From: Desulfobacteraceae bacterium
GTDB lineage: Bacteria > Desulfobacterota > DSM-4660 > Desulfatiglandales > Desulfatiglandaceae
Direction of reading: 5' to 3'
Assembly (NCBI GenBank): GCA_030632525.1
Contig: DAOVUP010000005.1
Coordinates: 1 to 14,631 of the forward strand
Length of the DNA stretch: 14,631 nt
Shown in pieces: positions 1 through 7,662 of the stretch (position 1 is the first letter of the stretch; the number at the start of each line of letters is the position of its first letter). A model generated the notes under the pieces. The model worked only from the letters and a program-made list of their open reading frames with translations. It was not told where the DNA came from and did not search any database. Position numbers and translations under genes: made by a program.

Positions 1-53
1 AAAGCACTGGTTTCCCAAAATTGCTGAGTTTTTCGTTGACGACGAATGCCACA

Positions 54-94
54 TTGTGGTAATCTGGATGTTTAGGCATAATATGCATTATAAT
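54..94 (+). promoter_or_regulatory. Possible sigma-70-type promoter for hdrC
   Basis: TTGTGG (54-59), a 17-base spacer and CATAAT (77-82) form a plausible -35/-10 pair. A perfect TATAAT lies just downstream at 89-94 but lacks a good -35. If used, the transcript would carry a leader of more than 200 bases before hdrC that includes the long inverted repeat. This is a weak prediction from sequence alone, since AT-rich DNA yields such matches by chance. Confidence 0.3.
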
Positions 95-173
95 GTCTGG
101 TTTCGACAATAAGATAACAGGCTAACGGCCTTTCTTTATATCTCGAAAAACGAAAGGCAATAGTTGAAACTTG

Positions 174-317
174 CGAAACCTTTGAAAAATGCTCAATTTC
201 GTTCAAGATTAAGGCACGTGAGGATTTTAACCACAGGAATATGTTAAATATTTTGAGGATTAAGATCTGAACGCAACGCGGAGATTGGGCGAAAGGAAGC
301 GTTTTTCAAAGGTTTCG
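174..317. repeat. Long inverted repeat in hdrC leader (20-bp arms)
   Basis: The arm at 174-189 (CGAAACCTTTGAAAAA) is the exact reverse complement of 302-317. Pairing extends to 174-193 with 298-317 with one T/G position, which would be a U-G pair in RNA. The arms enclose 104 bases. The right arm ends about seven bases before the GGAGGAG ribosome site of hdrC (324-330). A 16-base exact inverted match within 150 bases is very unlikely by chance. It could be a structured mRNA leader, a pair of inverted operator sites, or the ends of a small non-autonomous element; the sequence does not decide. Confidence 0.7.
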
Positions 318-334
318 TTGCATGGAGGAGTATT

Positions 335-874
335 ATGGATCCAACCATACCCCTGGATATGAACAAGGATCGTGACAAAGGGTTTATCAATCGCATGTTT
401 TCGTCGATTCAAGCACAAACCTCTGCCTATTGCTTCCGATGCATCACATGCACGAACGGGTGCCCCATAGTCCTAAACTACCGGGAACAGGCTAAGGAAA
501 AACTGGACCTTTTGCCACATCAACTCATGTATGCAGTGCGTCTTGGTTTAAAAGATTTGGTCTTGGAGTCGCAGATGCTCTGGCTTTGCACGGAATGTTA
601 TATGTGCACAGAATATTGTCCTCAAGGGGTACACGTATGCGATGTTATTTATGAACTCAAGAATCTTGCCATTAAGGAACGTAAGGACTTGATGCCAAGG
701 GGTCTTCGTCTCTTTGCCCATGCCCTCCTTGACAACGGACGCACAGCTGAGATCATGGATTGGGAGCGCGAAGATCTGGAACTTCCGGAGCTTAGCGGGG
801 CTGGAGATGCTGAGCTCCAGGAATTATTGGTACAACTGGGCTTGCCTAAACTCATTGAAAAAAAAGAATCGTGA
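335..874 (+). CDS. hdrC: Heterodisulfide reductase subunit C-like ferredoxin protein
   Basis: 179 residues. HdrC subunits are small ferredoxins that carry electrons between HdrA and the catalytic HdrB subunit in the cytoplasm. Two complete cubane cluster motifs are visible: C33-x2-C36-x2-C39-x3-C43-P and C85-x2-C88-x2-C91-x3-C95-P, separated by a helical stretch typical of HdrC. The start is well set: GGAGGAG lies seven bases before the ATG. The next gene, 128 bases downstream, is hdrB, the usual partner. No hdrA is next to it in the window, so its electron donor is unknown. It may belong to an sHdr-type complex, but a methanogen-like or FlxABCD-HdrABC type cannot be excluded from this subunit alone. 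The family call is firm, the subtype is not. Confidence 0.9.
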   Translation: MDPTIPLDMNKDRDKGFINRMFSSIQAQTSAYCFRCITCTNGCPIVLNYREQAKEKLDLLPHQLMYAVRLGLKDLVLESQMLWLCTECYMCTEYCPQGVHVCDVIYELKNLAIKERKDLMPRGLRLFAHALLDNGRTAEIMDWEREDLELPELSGAGDAELQELLVQLGLPKLIEKKES

Positions 875-947
875 AAAAAGTTGTGACCATTTGAGGTTCA
901 TTTACCTGCAAAATGGTGTCAAATAGGTATCTACTTAGAAATAACAT

Positions 948-971
948 ACTGTAATATAACGGTGTTACAGT
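948..971 (+). repeat. Small inverted repeat between hdrC and hdrB
   Basis: ACTGTAA (948-954) and TTACAGT (965-971) are perfect 7-base inverted arms around a 10-base loop, with a run of five T starting at the end of the right arm (971-975). On the plus strand it resembles a weak intrinsic terminator or attenuator, or an operator half-site pair, in the 128-base gap between hdrC and hdrB. The stem is AT-rich, so termination would be poor. A second, weaker hairpin (ACCATTT at 886-892 with AAATGGT at 911-917) lies just upstream. Confidence 0.4.
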
Positions 972-1002
972 TTTTCAAAAAATGAATGCCGAGGTTTGAA
1001 AT

Positions 1003-1872
1003 ATGAAATCATATGCCTTCTTCTTGGGGTGCTCCATCCCCGCCCGTGTGAATCATTACGAAGCATCGTCTCGAATGGTTCTAAAGGAATTTGGGGTAGA
1101 TCTACTTGATATCGAGTTGTTCAGTTGCTGCGGACCCGTACCATTGCGATCAATTTCATTTGAGATGTTCTTGACGGTCGGCGCCCGTAACCTTGCACTG
1201 GCCGAAGCGGAGGGTTTGGACATTATGTGTCTATGCAGTGGATGCTTCAGCACTCTTAGTGATGTAAACCATCAGCTACGGGAAGACTCTGAACTTCGAA
1301 AAGACATAAACAAAAAGTTGGAGCCAACAGGTCTGGCCTACGGCGGAAAGATTGCGGTAAAGCATTTCCTTAACGTGCTCCACCAAGACGTGAGAGTAGA
1401 CACCATAAAGAAGCGGATTGTTCGACCATATAAAGACCTGCGGATAGCCACGCATTATGGCTGTCATACCGTGCGACCCAGTAAAGTAGTTCAAAGCGGC
1501 ACAATTCCTCCTGTATTTTTTGATGAACTTGTGGAAGCAACAGGAGCTAAAAGCGTAGACTGGAGTGCTAAAGCCTCTTGCTGTGGTGGGCCCGTCCTTG
1601 GTGCGGATGAAGAACTGGCAATGGATCTCTGCGAAAAGAAGATAGCAGATGCCAAGGCCTGGAACGCAGATTTTCTTTGCACCTCCTGCCCCTTCTGCCA
1701 GGTACAGTTCGACTCTATCCAGGCCAAGATTGCCGCAGATCGTGGCAATGCCTATGACCTGCCCTCCATCCTCTATCCTCAACTCCTGGGGCTCGCCATG
1801 GACATGGATACCGATCTCCTCGGTATAGACAACAACCGGATTTCCCTCGATAGCATCGATACTTTTTTTTGA
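1003..1872 (+). CDS. hdrB: Heterodisulfide reductase subunit B-like protein (two CCG domains)
   Basis: 289 residues. HdrB binds two noncubane [4Fe-4S] clusters where disulfides are cleaved or formed. Both CCG motifs are intact and match the family spacing: C10-x31-C42-C43-x34-C78-x2-C81 and C154-x38-C193-C194-x34-C229-x2-C232. The length matches classical HdrB. The start ATG follows GAGG by about eight bases; an ATG 21 bases upstream opens only a five-codon frame. It follows hdrC in the same direction, so the pair probably forms one complex. In the sHdr system HdrB-type subunits are thought to act on sulfur bound to lipoate-binding protein; that role here is inference from the neighbouring minus-strand cluster. 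Subtype (sHdrB1, sHdrB2 or classical) is not resolved. Confidence 0.92.
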   Translation: MKSYAFFLGCSIPARVNHYEASSRMVLKEFGVDLLDIELFSCCGPVPLRSISFEMFLTVGARNLALAEAEGLDIMCLCSGCFSTLSDVNHQLREDSELRKDINKKLEPTGLAYGGKIAVKHFLNVLHQDVRVDTIKKRIVRPYKDLRIATHYGCHTVRPSKVVQSGTIPPVFFDELVEATGAKSVDWSAKASCCGGPVLGADEELAMDLCEKKIADAKAWNADFLCTSCPFCQVQFDSIQAKIAADRGNAYDLPSILYPQLLGLAMDMDTDLLGIDNNRISLDSIDTFF

Positions 1873-1966
1873 TCGGCTAACGGCCTGTCCACCATAACCG
1901 AGAAATAAACCCCAACATTGAATCAGACCTCTACCAATCTCACAAATATTCCGCCCGGAGGCAATG

Positions 1967-3019
1967 ATGGCATTTTTTGGAAAACAAAAGACATTGACCC
2001 AACTGGCGCGCACCTGCGGGTGAGCGGCAAAAATTAGTCCGACAGTCTTGTCGGACGTCTTGAGAACACTTGAGCCTTCAAGCGATCCAAACCTGATCGT
2101 GGGATTCGAAACAAGTGATGATGCGGCCGTGTATCTGCTATCACCGGACACAGCCCTTGTAAGTACTGTAGATTTTATCACACCCCCTGTGGATGATCCG
2201 TACTGGTTCGGGCAAATTGCTGCTTCAAATTCTCTTTCTGACATCTATGCCATGGGTGGTAAGCCCCTAATCGCCCTTAATCTAATCATGTTTCCCTCCA
2301 AGAAACTCGAGATGGACCTCATGAAAGAGATCCTCCGAGGTGGTCATGATAAGGTCACCGAGGCGGGTGCCTCAATGGTCGGTGGACATTCCGTAGATGA
2401 CAATGAACCCAAATATGGCCTGAGCGTTACCGGGGTCATCCATCCTGACCGTATTCTCACCAATTCCGGGGCAAAAGAAGGGGATGCACTCGTTCTAACT
2501 AAACCCTTGGGAACAGGTGTGCTGTTCAATGCATGTCGCTCTAAAAGCCTCCCCTGGTCTGAGCTGGAACAGCTCCTTCCCCTTGTGGCCGCTCTCAATA
2601 AAAAGCCCATCGATCTGGCCGAGAATTACGAAGTCCACGCATGCACAGACGTAACAGGTTTTGGCATTGTTGGACATTCTCTGGAAATGGCACAGGGAAG
2701 CGGTGTGCAGATAGACCTTTTATATGGAGAACTTCCTTTTTACCCCAATGCATTAGAGATGTATCAAAAGGGAGAAACCACTGGCAGCAACCCGGGCAAT
2801 CGAAAATTGACCGAAGGTTTTTTGAAGATTGATGCGAATCTCAGGTTGGAGCAGGAGGAATTGCTCTTTGATCCCCAGACGTCTGGAGGTCTTCTCTTCT
2901 CACTCCCTTCTTCCCAGGCAGAAGAGCTGGTACACGCATTGAAAGACGCAGGAATTGAGGCAGCAGCTCAAATTGGTAATGTACTCCCAAATAAGGAGCC
3001 CTGTATCAGGGTTGTATAG
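1967..3019 (+). CDS. selD: Selenide, water dikinase SelD, selenocysteine-containing (TGA read through)
   Basis: SelD makes selenophosphate from selenide and ATP for selenocysteine and selenouridine synthesis. Starting at ATG 1967, five bases after GGAGG (1957-1961), the frame gives 350 residues including Sec19, encoded by the in-frame TGA at 2021-2023. The local reading T-C-G-U-A-A-K-I-S-P aligns U with the catalytic Cys17 of E. coli SelD (C-G-C-K-I-S-P). Downstream family landmarks are present: SDDAAVY, TVDFITPPVDDP, SDIYAMGG, GGHSVDD, LTKPLGTG, DVTGFGIVGH and DPQTSGG. Length is close to the 347 residues of the E. coli enzyme. A SECIS-like hairpin follows the TGA. An ATG at 1964 is also in frame but too close to the ribosome site. 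Without Sec decoding the protein would appear to start at TTG 2048 and lack its active site. A true nonsense mutation is unlikely given the exact match and the hairpin. Confidence 0.93.
2021..2056 (+). promoter_or_regulatory. Sec codon TGA and predicted bacterial SECIS hairpin in selD
   Basis: The UGA (2021-2023) is followed, 13 bases later, by a perfect 8-bp stem: GTCCGACA (2037-2044) pairs with TGTCGGAC (2049-2056) around the four-base loop GTCT. Bacterial SECIS elements are hairpins directly downstream of UGA whose apical loop carries GU recognised by SelB; E. coli fdhF has a GGUCU loop at similar distance. The stem lies within coding sequence that stays in frame. The identification is strong by position, stem perfection and loop content, though SelB specificity in this organism is unknown. 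Confidence 0.82.
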
Positions 3020-3048
3020 AAAGCTTTGAGCGAGCCCTTAATAGCTTT
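3020..3048. terminator. Possible weak bidirectional terminator between convergent genes
   Basis: The stop codons of selD (plus) and the radical SAM gene (minus) are only 18 bases apart. AAAGCT (3020-3025) and AGCTTT (3043-3048) are 6-base inverted arms with an A-rich and a T-rich flank, giving a U-run on the plus-strand transcript (3046-3050). The stem is short and the loop long (17 bases), and the right arm overlaps the end of the minus-strand gene, so the call is tentative. Confidence 0.3.
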
Positions 3049-4009
3049 TTGAACAGCACGTCTTGTGAAACTCTATATCTAAACCCATTTCCCGTGCCTT
3101 TTCTAAGGCTTCTTCAGAGGGCATGGCGATACGATTTATCCCCGCTTCCAAAGCCAATTTGTCTGTTTCCACTCGATGGGAACCCAGAGGCCGGGCGCAA
3201 CTCAGGGCAAAAGGCACTTGGGGTATCCTCAGCCTGGCTGCGGAAATAAACCGTGCTACTGTCTCGGGTGTCGGGGGCTGAACATTCTCCATGGGCGTCT
3301 GTCGCATGGGTTGAAGAACGACAATAACCAGTGCAGATATGGAATGTTTCGCCACCATCTCTAACGCATGCATTTCCCCCTCGATTTTGCCATAATGAAG
3401 ACCCACAACGATATGCGGGATAAGAGGGAGTTGTGTAGCAGCCAGGGCGTCCAGAGAAGATACCATTGCCTTTAGGCCACCTGGAAAATGATACACCTGG
3501 CGCATGGTCTCCTCAGACCCGACCACATCAATGAGTACTTCATCTACACCCACATTTTTGAAACCCCGGGCCGTTTCGTGATCAACAAGCCCGGTATGTA
3601 TTGATATCTTGAGGCTGGTATGCTGTTTGATCCATTCAATGGCCTCCAAGAACTTATTCCACGGGAGGGCGCCCTGGTCATCTGATCCTCCACTGAGGAG
3701 TATTCCCAAACTGCCCTCTTTATCGAGTCGTTGGCAGACTTCCTTCAAGACATGTGGTTCCGGAGCAGAGATCATACCTTCCAAAATCTTCCGACGGCAA
3801 TGATCGCAATTGAGGGCACAGGAGTTGCCTGTTAACGAGATGGCAGGATATTGTCCCCTTTCCCCCATATAGAACATTCTACCTGGAATAAAGCACTTAA
3901 TCTCCTTGCCGTGGATCTCCCATGAAAGCCTCCGAGCCTTTTCTAAAAGTGCTTCCAGGTCCCAGGATTGCACTTGTTCCCAGTTGTTGAAGATCTCAGG
4001 TTTTATCAT
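3038..4009 (-). CDS. lipS2: Radical SAM protein, LipS2-like lipoyl synthase component
   Basis: 323 residues. The radical SAM cluster motif is C64-x3-C68-x2-C71 (S-C-A-L-N-C-D-H-C), preceded by the P-A-I-S-L-T-G segment typical of archaeal-type biotin-synthase relatives. Additional cysteines near the C-terminus (C271 in C-A-R-P-L-G-S-H-R, and C318-C319) could bind an auxiliary cluster that donates sulfur. Such proteins work as LipS1/LipS2 pairs that insert the two sulfurs into protein-bound octanoate, in place of LipA. The gene is last in the minus operon and overlaps lipT by 14 bases; its ATG follows GGGAG by four bases. A second, different radical SAM gene lies three genes upstream (6601-7638), which fits the pair. 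Which of the two is LipS1 and which LipS2 is assigned from remembered family resemblance and gene order, so the symbol is less certain than the pathway. Confidence 0.72.
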   Translation of the reverse strand: MIKPEIFNNWEQVQSWDLEALLEKARRLSWEIHGKEIKCFIPGRMFYMGERGQYPAISLTGNSCALNCDHCRRKILEGMISAPEPHVLKEVCQRLDKEGSLGILLSGGSDDQGALPWNKFLEAIEWIKQHTSLKISIHTGLVDHETARGFKNVGVDEVLIDVVGSEETMRQVYHFPGGLKAMVSSLDALAATQLPLIPHIVVGLHYGKIEGEMHALEMVAKHSISALVIVVLQPMRQTPMENVQPPTPETVARFISAARLRIPQVPFALSCARPLGSHRVETDKLALEAGINRIAMPSEEALEKAREMGLDIEFHKTCCSKSY

Positions 4010-5054
4010 AGTACTCCCGATATGCTATCCAGCATCTTTTCAATAATCTCGTTAAATTTCTTTCCGTCCACCCCGCTTCCATCTCATCCCGTTTCTTTAC
4101 TGCCTTATCTAACATGTCTCCAAATTTATTTCTCCATTGATCAAAATAAGTTTCTATGGCCTCTTTATCACCACTGATGTAGGCAGCGGCTGCTCTGCCT
4201 GCCATTCCTCCACCAATCACCGCCTGGGGAATACCGCCGCCGGTTATTGCATGGGTATGTCCGGCGGCGTCGCCCACTAACATGATTCTGGCGCGCACAT
4301 CTATAGAGTGAAGCGGTCCTCCAACCGGAATCCTTCCGGCCGTTATCTGAAAAACCTCCCCGATTCGATCTCCAATCTTCTCTTTGAAGATCTTGAGGGC
4401 ATGCCTGGCCTCACCACCCAATTCTTTCAAAACTCCCACCCCCACATTTGCCTTTTCCCCTTTCGGAAAGAGCCAGGCGTATCCTCCGGGATATTCCCTG
4501 CTGAAGTAGACTTCGGTATCATTGGAGGCTTGCTTTAATCTAACAGTGTGTTGTAAGGCGTGCATGTATTTCCTGTTTTTCTGGCTTATCCAGGAACCCA
4601 CCACAGAACCCGGGCCATCTGCCCCTCTCCTGATGGTTGATCTAATCTCGTATTCCCTGGAAGGTCCAAGCACTTTGACCCTGTCACCCTCCTTTGAAAC
4701 AGCCCGTGTTCCCATAAGGATTTTAGCACCGGCCTTAGATGCATCCATGGCGAGCGCCTTGTCAAACCCCGCCCGGTCGAGGATGAAGCCCGGTGTCCGT
4801 TTTCTAAGGATTTCACCATTCGGCATAAAGGTTGTCATCCCTTGAACCTCTTGGGCTATGGTCTCTGAAGGGATGTTCACTTCCCGGGCCAGGAGTCGGG
4901 GGACAAATTCGGCGCACTGCACAGGCTCACCTATTTTCATGCGCTTTTCAATCATCAGCACACGCGCCCCTGCCTCGGCAGCAGCGCGCGCTGCGCAAGA
5001 TCCGGCCGGGCCGGCACCAACGATTAAGACGTCGAAGCAATTTCTATCATTCAT
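3996..5054 (-). CDS. lipT: FAD-dependent oxidoreductase of the geranylgeranyl reductase family, LipT-like
   Basis: 352 residues. The N-terminus shows the FAD-binding Rossmann motif V-G-A-G-P-A-G (12-18) with an acidic residue at the end of the second strand (E36), then E-P-V-Q-C-A (43-48), A-D-G-P-G-S (145-150) and the second FAD motif V-G-D-A-A-G (260-265) followed by a G-G-G-rich loop. This is the arrangement of geranylgeranyl reductase/digeranylglycerophospholipid reductase flavoproteins. No membrane segment is seen. Its position between a lipoate ligase and a LipS-type radical SAM protein matches the flavoprotein LipT linked to sHdr-associated lipoate assembly; a suggested role is electron supply to the LipS enzymes, which is inference. 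The start codon overlaps the upstream stop (ATGA), indicating translational coupling. An isoprenoid-saturating role is the main alternative but is unlikely in this context. Confidence 0.75.
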   Translation of the reverse strand: MNDRNCFDVLIVGAGPAGSCAARAAAEAGARVLMIEKRMKIGEPVQCAEFVPRLLAREVNIPSETIAQEVQGMTTFMPNGEILRKRTPGFILDRAGFDKALAMDASKAGAKILMGTRAVSKEGDRVKVLGPSREYEIRSTIRRGADGPGSVVGSWISQKNRKYMHALQHTVRLKQASNDTEVYFSREYPGGYAWLFPKGEKANVGVGVLKELGGEARHALKIFKEKIGDRIGEVFQITAGRIPVGGPLHSIDVRARIMLVGDAAGHTHAITGGGIPQAVIGGGMAGRAAAAYISGDKEAIETYFDQWRNKFGDMLDKAVKKRDEMEAGWTERNLTRLLKRCWIAYREYYDKT

Positions 5055-6592
5055 CTTCTGCAGGCTATCACCTTTTCAAGGATTTCAAGATTCAGGTCGG
5101 TCTCCCCCATAAAAGCACCATCCTTAGCCTCATCTTCCTGGTCCAGATCATAGCAGGTGGTATTTTCAATATCTATCAACAGGGCGGACATACCCGCTTT
5201 CTCAAAATCCTGACGATGCTTTACAAAAAATGGATCACAGCAACATCCTAAAAAGGACTTGACTCCCCTCTTTTTCATATCGGCAAGCGTGTTCTGCAGA
5301 TCCTCGAAATTGACAATAGTGATAGGTTCCAGATTGTGGTTGCGAGCCAGTTCGTAGGCCACACCCACCGTGCATCCTCCACATGAGATACAGTCTTTGT
5401 CAAACCGATACTCACAACCTGCTAATTTGGCGCAGTACGGGAGGAGAATTACGCTGGCATCTGGTAACTGCTCAATGGCGTCATTAACCATGTGAATGTG
5501 GTTGGCCTCTTTCAGGCTCAATCCCAGCTTTGTGAGATCACGCTTTTTAAGCGCTTCTTTGACGGCAGTTATGATGTCATCCGGGGTGACCCCGGGCATT
5601 ACGGGATTTGTCTCTCTGAAAAAGGACTTGACGGTCTCTTCCAACCTCCTGCATTTGCAATTCTTCAGTCTGGACTCCAGATCCAGGATCGCCCGCTTGG
5701 GATAGGAAAAGAAATCACCCGTTATGAGAACTGTCTTGATGCGTTCATGCACATCATCGAGCAAGAGCGAAATACGGATCAACCCGCCCTGGGCCTTGTA
5801 AACGGAATAAAGGGCGCGGTCATCCTTCAAGGAACGGCGGACCCTGTCTATCCAATCAGGAGTCTGAAACGAGGAAAGACGGCTGCGGAAGGATTCTTTT
5901 TCCCAGTCGGTGAGGTCTTCCAACATAAATTTCACTCCAAAGGTCTTTGAGAACCCGCCAATTATGGCTGACTTTATCTCTTCCACAGGCGGGACTTTGC
6001 CAAGTTCCCACCTCAGGCATGTCATCCTTTCCTTGAGTGAATCAATCTCCTTGTCCTTTAATTTCTCTGTTGGGACCCGCAGGGCACGCAGCATGACCTG
6101 GATATTCAGATCTACCAACAAGGTGCCCTGGAATAAAAAGGCATCTCGGGCCTCGGTTCCGCCTGTTCCTGAAATTTTTCTGCCATGCACCTCTATATCA
6201 TTCACAGGCCTGAATGAAGCGTCTATACCGAGCGAACGAAGACCTTGAATGCCTGCATCACAAAGTAAACGGTAAAGACCGGGTACATCGCATGAGACCG
6301 CATCCTTCCCTGCAATGAGTTCCCAGCCCAGGGTATCTTCACCGAAATAAATAGCCCCACCGCCCGTAATACGACGGTTGATTTCAATCCCTGTGCGCTT
6401 ACAATAATCTTCCCGAATCTCCTGCTCCACACTTTGGTGAAACCCCACAAGACAGGCGTGTGGACGAAACTGCAGAAAACGGAGTGTATTGGGCACAATC
6501 CCTTCGGCCTTTGCCTGAAGGATCGTTTCATCCAGACACATATTTTCGGCTGCAGATCTTTTACCTGTATCTAACAGGCGCCAGGTTTCCAT
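5051..6592 (-). CDS. Lipoate-protein ligase (sLpl-like) fused to a C-terminal Cys-rich DUF116-like domain
   Basis: 513 residues in two parts. Residues 1-345 are a lipoate-protein ligase with the substrate loop R-R-I-T-G-G-G-A (73-80), the catalytic lysine in G-R-K-I-S-G (K139), and a C-terminal accessory (LplB-like) region around G-G-L-I-R-I and I-T-G-D-F-F. It should activate lipoate or octanoate and attach it to LbpA. Residues 360-513 form a separate domain with many cysteines: C387, C393, C401-x2-C404-x2-C407, C450-C451-C452, C480. The pattern L-P-Y-C, C-x2-C-G-x-C and G-C-C-C-D-P resembles DUF116, a metal- or FeS-binding family of unknown function. The ATG follows AGGA and sits eight bases after lipS1; the 3' end overlaps lipT by four bases. 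The ligase is certain; the identity and role of the tail are inferred. The tail might provide sulfur or electrons for lipoyl maturation while octanoyl-LbpA is bound. Confidence 0.85.
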   Translation of the reverse strand: METWRLLDTGKRSAAENMCLDETILQAKAEGIVPNTLRFLQFRPHACLVGFHQSVEQEIREDYCKRTGIEINRRITGGGAIYFGEDTLGWELIAGKDAVSCDVPGLYRLLCDAGIQGLRSLGIDASFRPVNDIEVHGRKISGTGGTEARDAFLFQGTLLVDLNIQVMLRALRVPTEKLKDKEIDSLKERMTCLRWELGKVPPVEEIKSAIIGGFSKTFGVKFMLEDLTDWEKESFRSRLSSFQTPDWIDRVRRSLKDDRALYSVYKAQGGLIRISLLLDDVHERIKTVLITGDFFSYPKRAILDLESRLKNCKCRRLEETVKSFFRETNPVMPGVTPDDIITAVKEALKKRDLTKLGLSLKEANHIHMVNDAIEQLPDASVILLPYCAKLAGCEYRFDKDCISCGGCTVGVAYELARNHNLEPITIVNFEDLQNTLADMKKRGVKSFLGCCCDPFFVKHRQDFEKAGMSALLIDIENTTCYDLDQEDEAKDGAFMGETDLNLEILEKVIACRR

Positions 6593-6600
6593 AGTTATTC

Positions 6601-7638
6601 CTAAGAAACGGCCATTTCCGTTTGTTTTTCAATTGTGAGGATGTCCTGAGCGGTAGGCGGGAATGGATAATTTCGCAGCAGGCCTTTCATGGCCTGTGTG
6701 GGGGTTTCATTTGCAAAGGGTCGATTGCACCCGGTGCAACCTGTAGTCATAAAAGCTTTTCCGCTCCTAACTATGGATAGAAGTTCGTTTTCAGGCAATC
6801 CGAACTCTTTTAAAACCCCGGATTTAAACTTCATCTTTTCGAATCGCGACAAACCCCGGTCTATTAGATGCCTGGCCAATTGCACCCTCCGGTACTGCTC
6901 CATGGGCGGTTGGGTCCAGTCTTCCATGCCTGTGCCATTTTCGGGGTAGAAAGAGAATAGGTGAACACTCGCTCCCATATCGTAGCAGCGCTGGATAAGC
7001 CCTGTTGCCTCTTCTTCTGTCTCGCCAAGACCGATAATAAGATGAATACCCACGCCTTTTCGTCCGTTCCCCATCACCATAACAGCCTCTTCAACACCCT
7101 TTAAGTATCGATCCCATCGATGCGGACCTCCTGCTCCCTTTCCACGCAACTTGTCAAAGAGACCCTGAGTTGCCGCGTCAACGGCTATGGTGATATTTTG
7201 TACGCCCGCGGCCTTGATAGATTCAAAATGGGTCTTTGTGAAAGAGGTGGGCGTTATGAGAGTGGAAACCTTGAGGCCGGTGCCTGACTTGACTTTTTTC
7301 ACAATACTTACAAGATCTTCCGGAGCCTTTGGCGAAGTCAGACTTGAAACGCATACTCTCTGGACAAAATGATTTTTTTCAACGGTCGTATTTATGGCTT
7401 TTATAACATCCTCCAACGCATAAGACGGCCATTCTACACGTATGAGGCTTCGGCAATCAGGACCGTCTGCGATCTCCTTGGCCTGGCCGCAATAAAGACA
7501 GTTGGCTATGCAACCTCTGTCATATTCCATAAGCAGGTTGATACAGCCTAATTTGGCATTTCGAAAGAACTTACCCCGTCTGAACCCAAGGGTTATGGCT
7601 GCGGCTATGCTCAATCTGACAGTTTCTGGTGATCCCAT
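6601..7638 (-). CDS. lipS1: Radical SAM protein, LipS1-like (biotin-synthase-related) lipoyl synthase component
   Basis: 345 residues. The N-terminal segment with S-I-A-A-A-I-T-L-G-F and then C43-x3-C47-x2-C50 (G-C-I-A-N-C-L-Y-C) binds the SAM-cleaving cluster. Other visible landmarks are R-V-E-W-P (67-71), I-G-L-G-E-T-E-E-E and F-Y-P-E-N-G-T-G. A C-terminal C301-x2-C304 pair in T-G-C-T-G-C-N-R-P could help hold a second cluster. This matches the 'biotin synthase-related' radical SAM family that contains one partner of the archaeal-type LipS1/LipS2 lipoyl synthase. It cannot be biotin synthase by context: no bio genes are near, while lbpA (24 bases upstream), ligase and lipT surround it. GAGG precedes the ATG. 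The LipS1 rather than LipS2 label rests on remembered family resemblance. Confidence 0.72.
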   Translation of the reverse strand: MGSPETVRLSIAAAITLGFRRGKFFRNAKLGCINLLMEYDRGCIANCLYCGQAKEIADGPDCRSLIRVEWPSYALEDVIKAINTTVEKNHFVQRVCVSSLTSPKAPEDLVSIVKKVKSGTGLKVSTLITPTSFTKTHFESIKAAGVQNITIAVDAATQGLFDKLRGKGAGGPHRWDRYLKGVEEAVMVMGNGRKGVGIHLIIGLGETEEEATGLIQRCYDMGASVHLFSFYPENGTGMEDWTQPPMEQYRRVQLARHLIDRGLSRFEKMKFKSGVLKEFGLPENELLSIVRSGKAFMTTGCTGCNRPFANETPTQAMKGLLRNYPFPPTAQDILTIEKQTEMAVS

Positions 7639-7662
7639 AATTATGCCTCAAAATTCATATAT

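Larger units (their letters stand above)
1..334. other. Gene-free leader region upstream of hdrC
   Basis: No convincing gene is present. A 36-codon open frame (2-112, plus) runs in from the window edge but has no recognisable content. The stretch holds a possible promoter near 54-94, a small hairpin (GCCTTTC at 128-134 with GAAAGGC at 152-158), a 10-bp perfect palindrome CATTATAATG (86-95), and a long inverted repeat (174-193 with 298-317). The region reads as a long 5' leader or control region for the downstream hdrC-hdrB genes. Direct observation covers the repeats only; the role is inference. Confidence 0.5.

Noticed and set aside
2..112. Possible 3' end of a gene entering from the left edge (36 codons, plus)
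   Set aside because: Rich in Trp, His and Phe with no family resemblance; an open frame of this length is common by chance.
212..228. Sigma-54 promoter candidate around AGGCACGTGAGGATTT
   Set aside because: The -24 GG element fits, but the required -12 GC is absent.
120..1885. Repeated motif GGCTAACGGCC at 120-130 and 1875-1885, upstream of hdrC and selD
   Set aside because: Several exact 11-base matches are expected by chance in a window of this size; there is no further similarity around it.
1276..2244. 322-codon open frame on the minus strand
   Set aside because: It lies antisense to hdrB and the start of selD, whose cysteine motifs and family matches are clear; the antisense product has no recognisable domain.
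6601..7638. Biotin synthase
   Set aside because: Related family, but there is no other biotin gene in the window; a second different radical SAM gene, ligases and LbpA point to LipS-type lipoyl synthesis.
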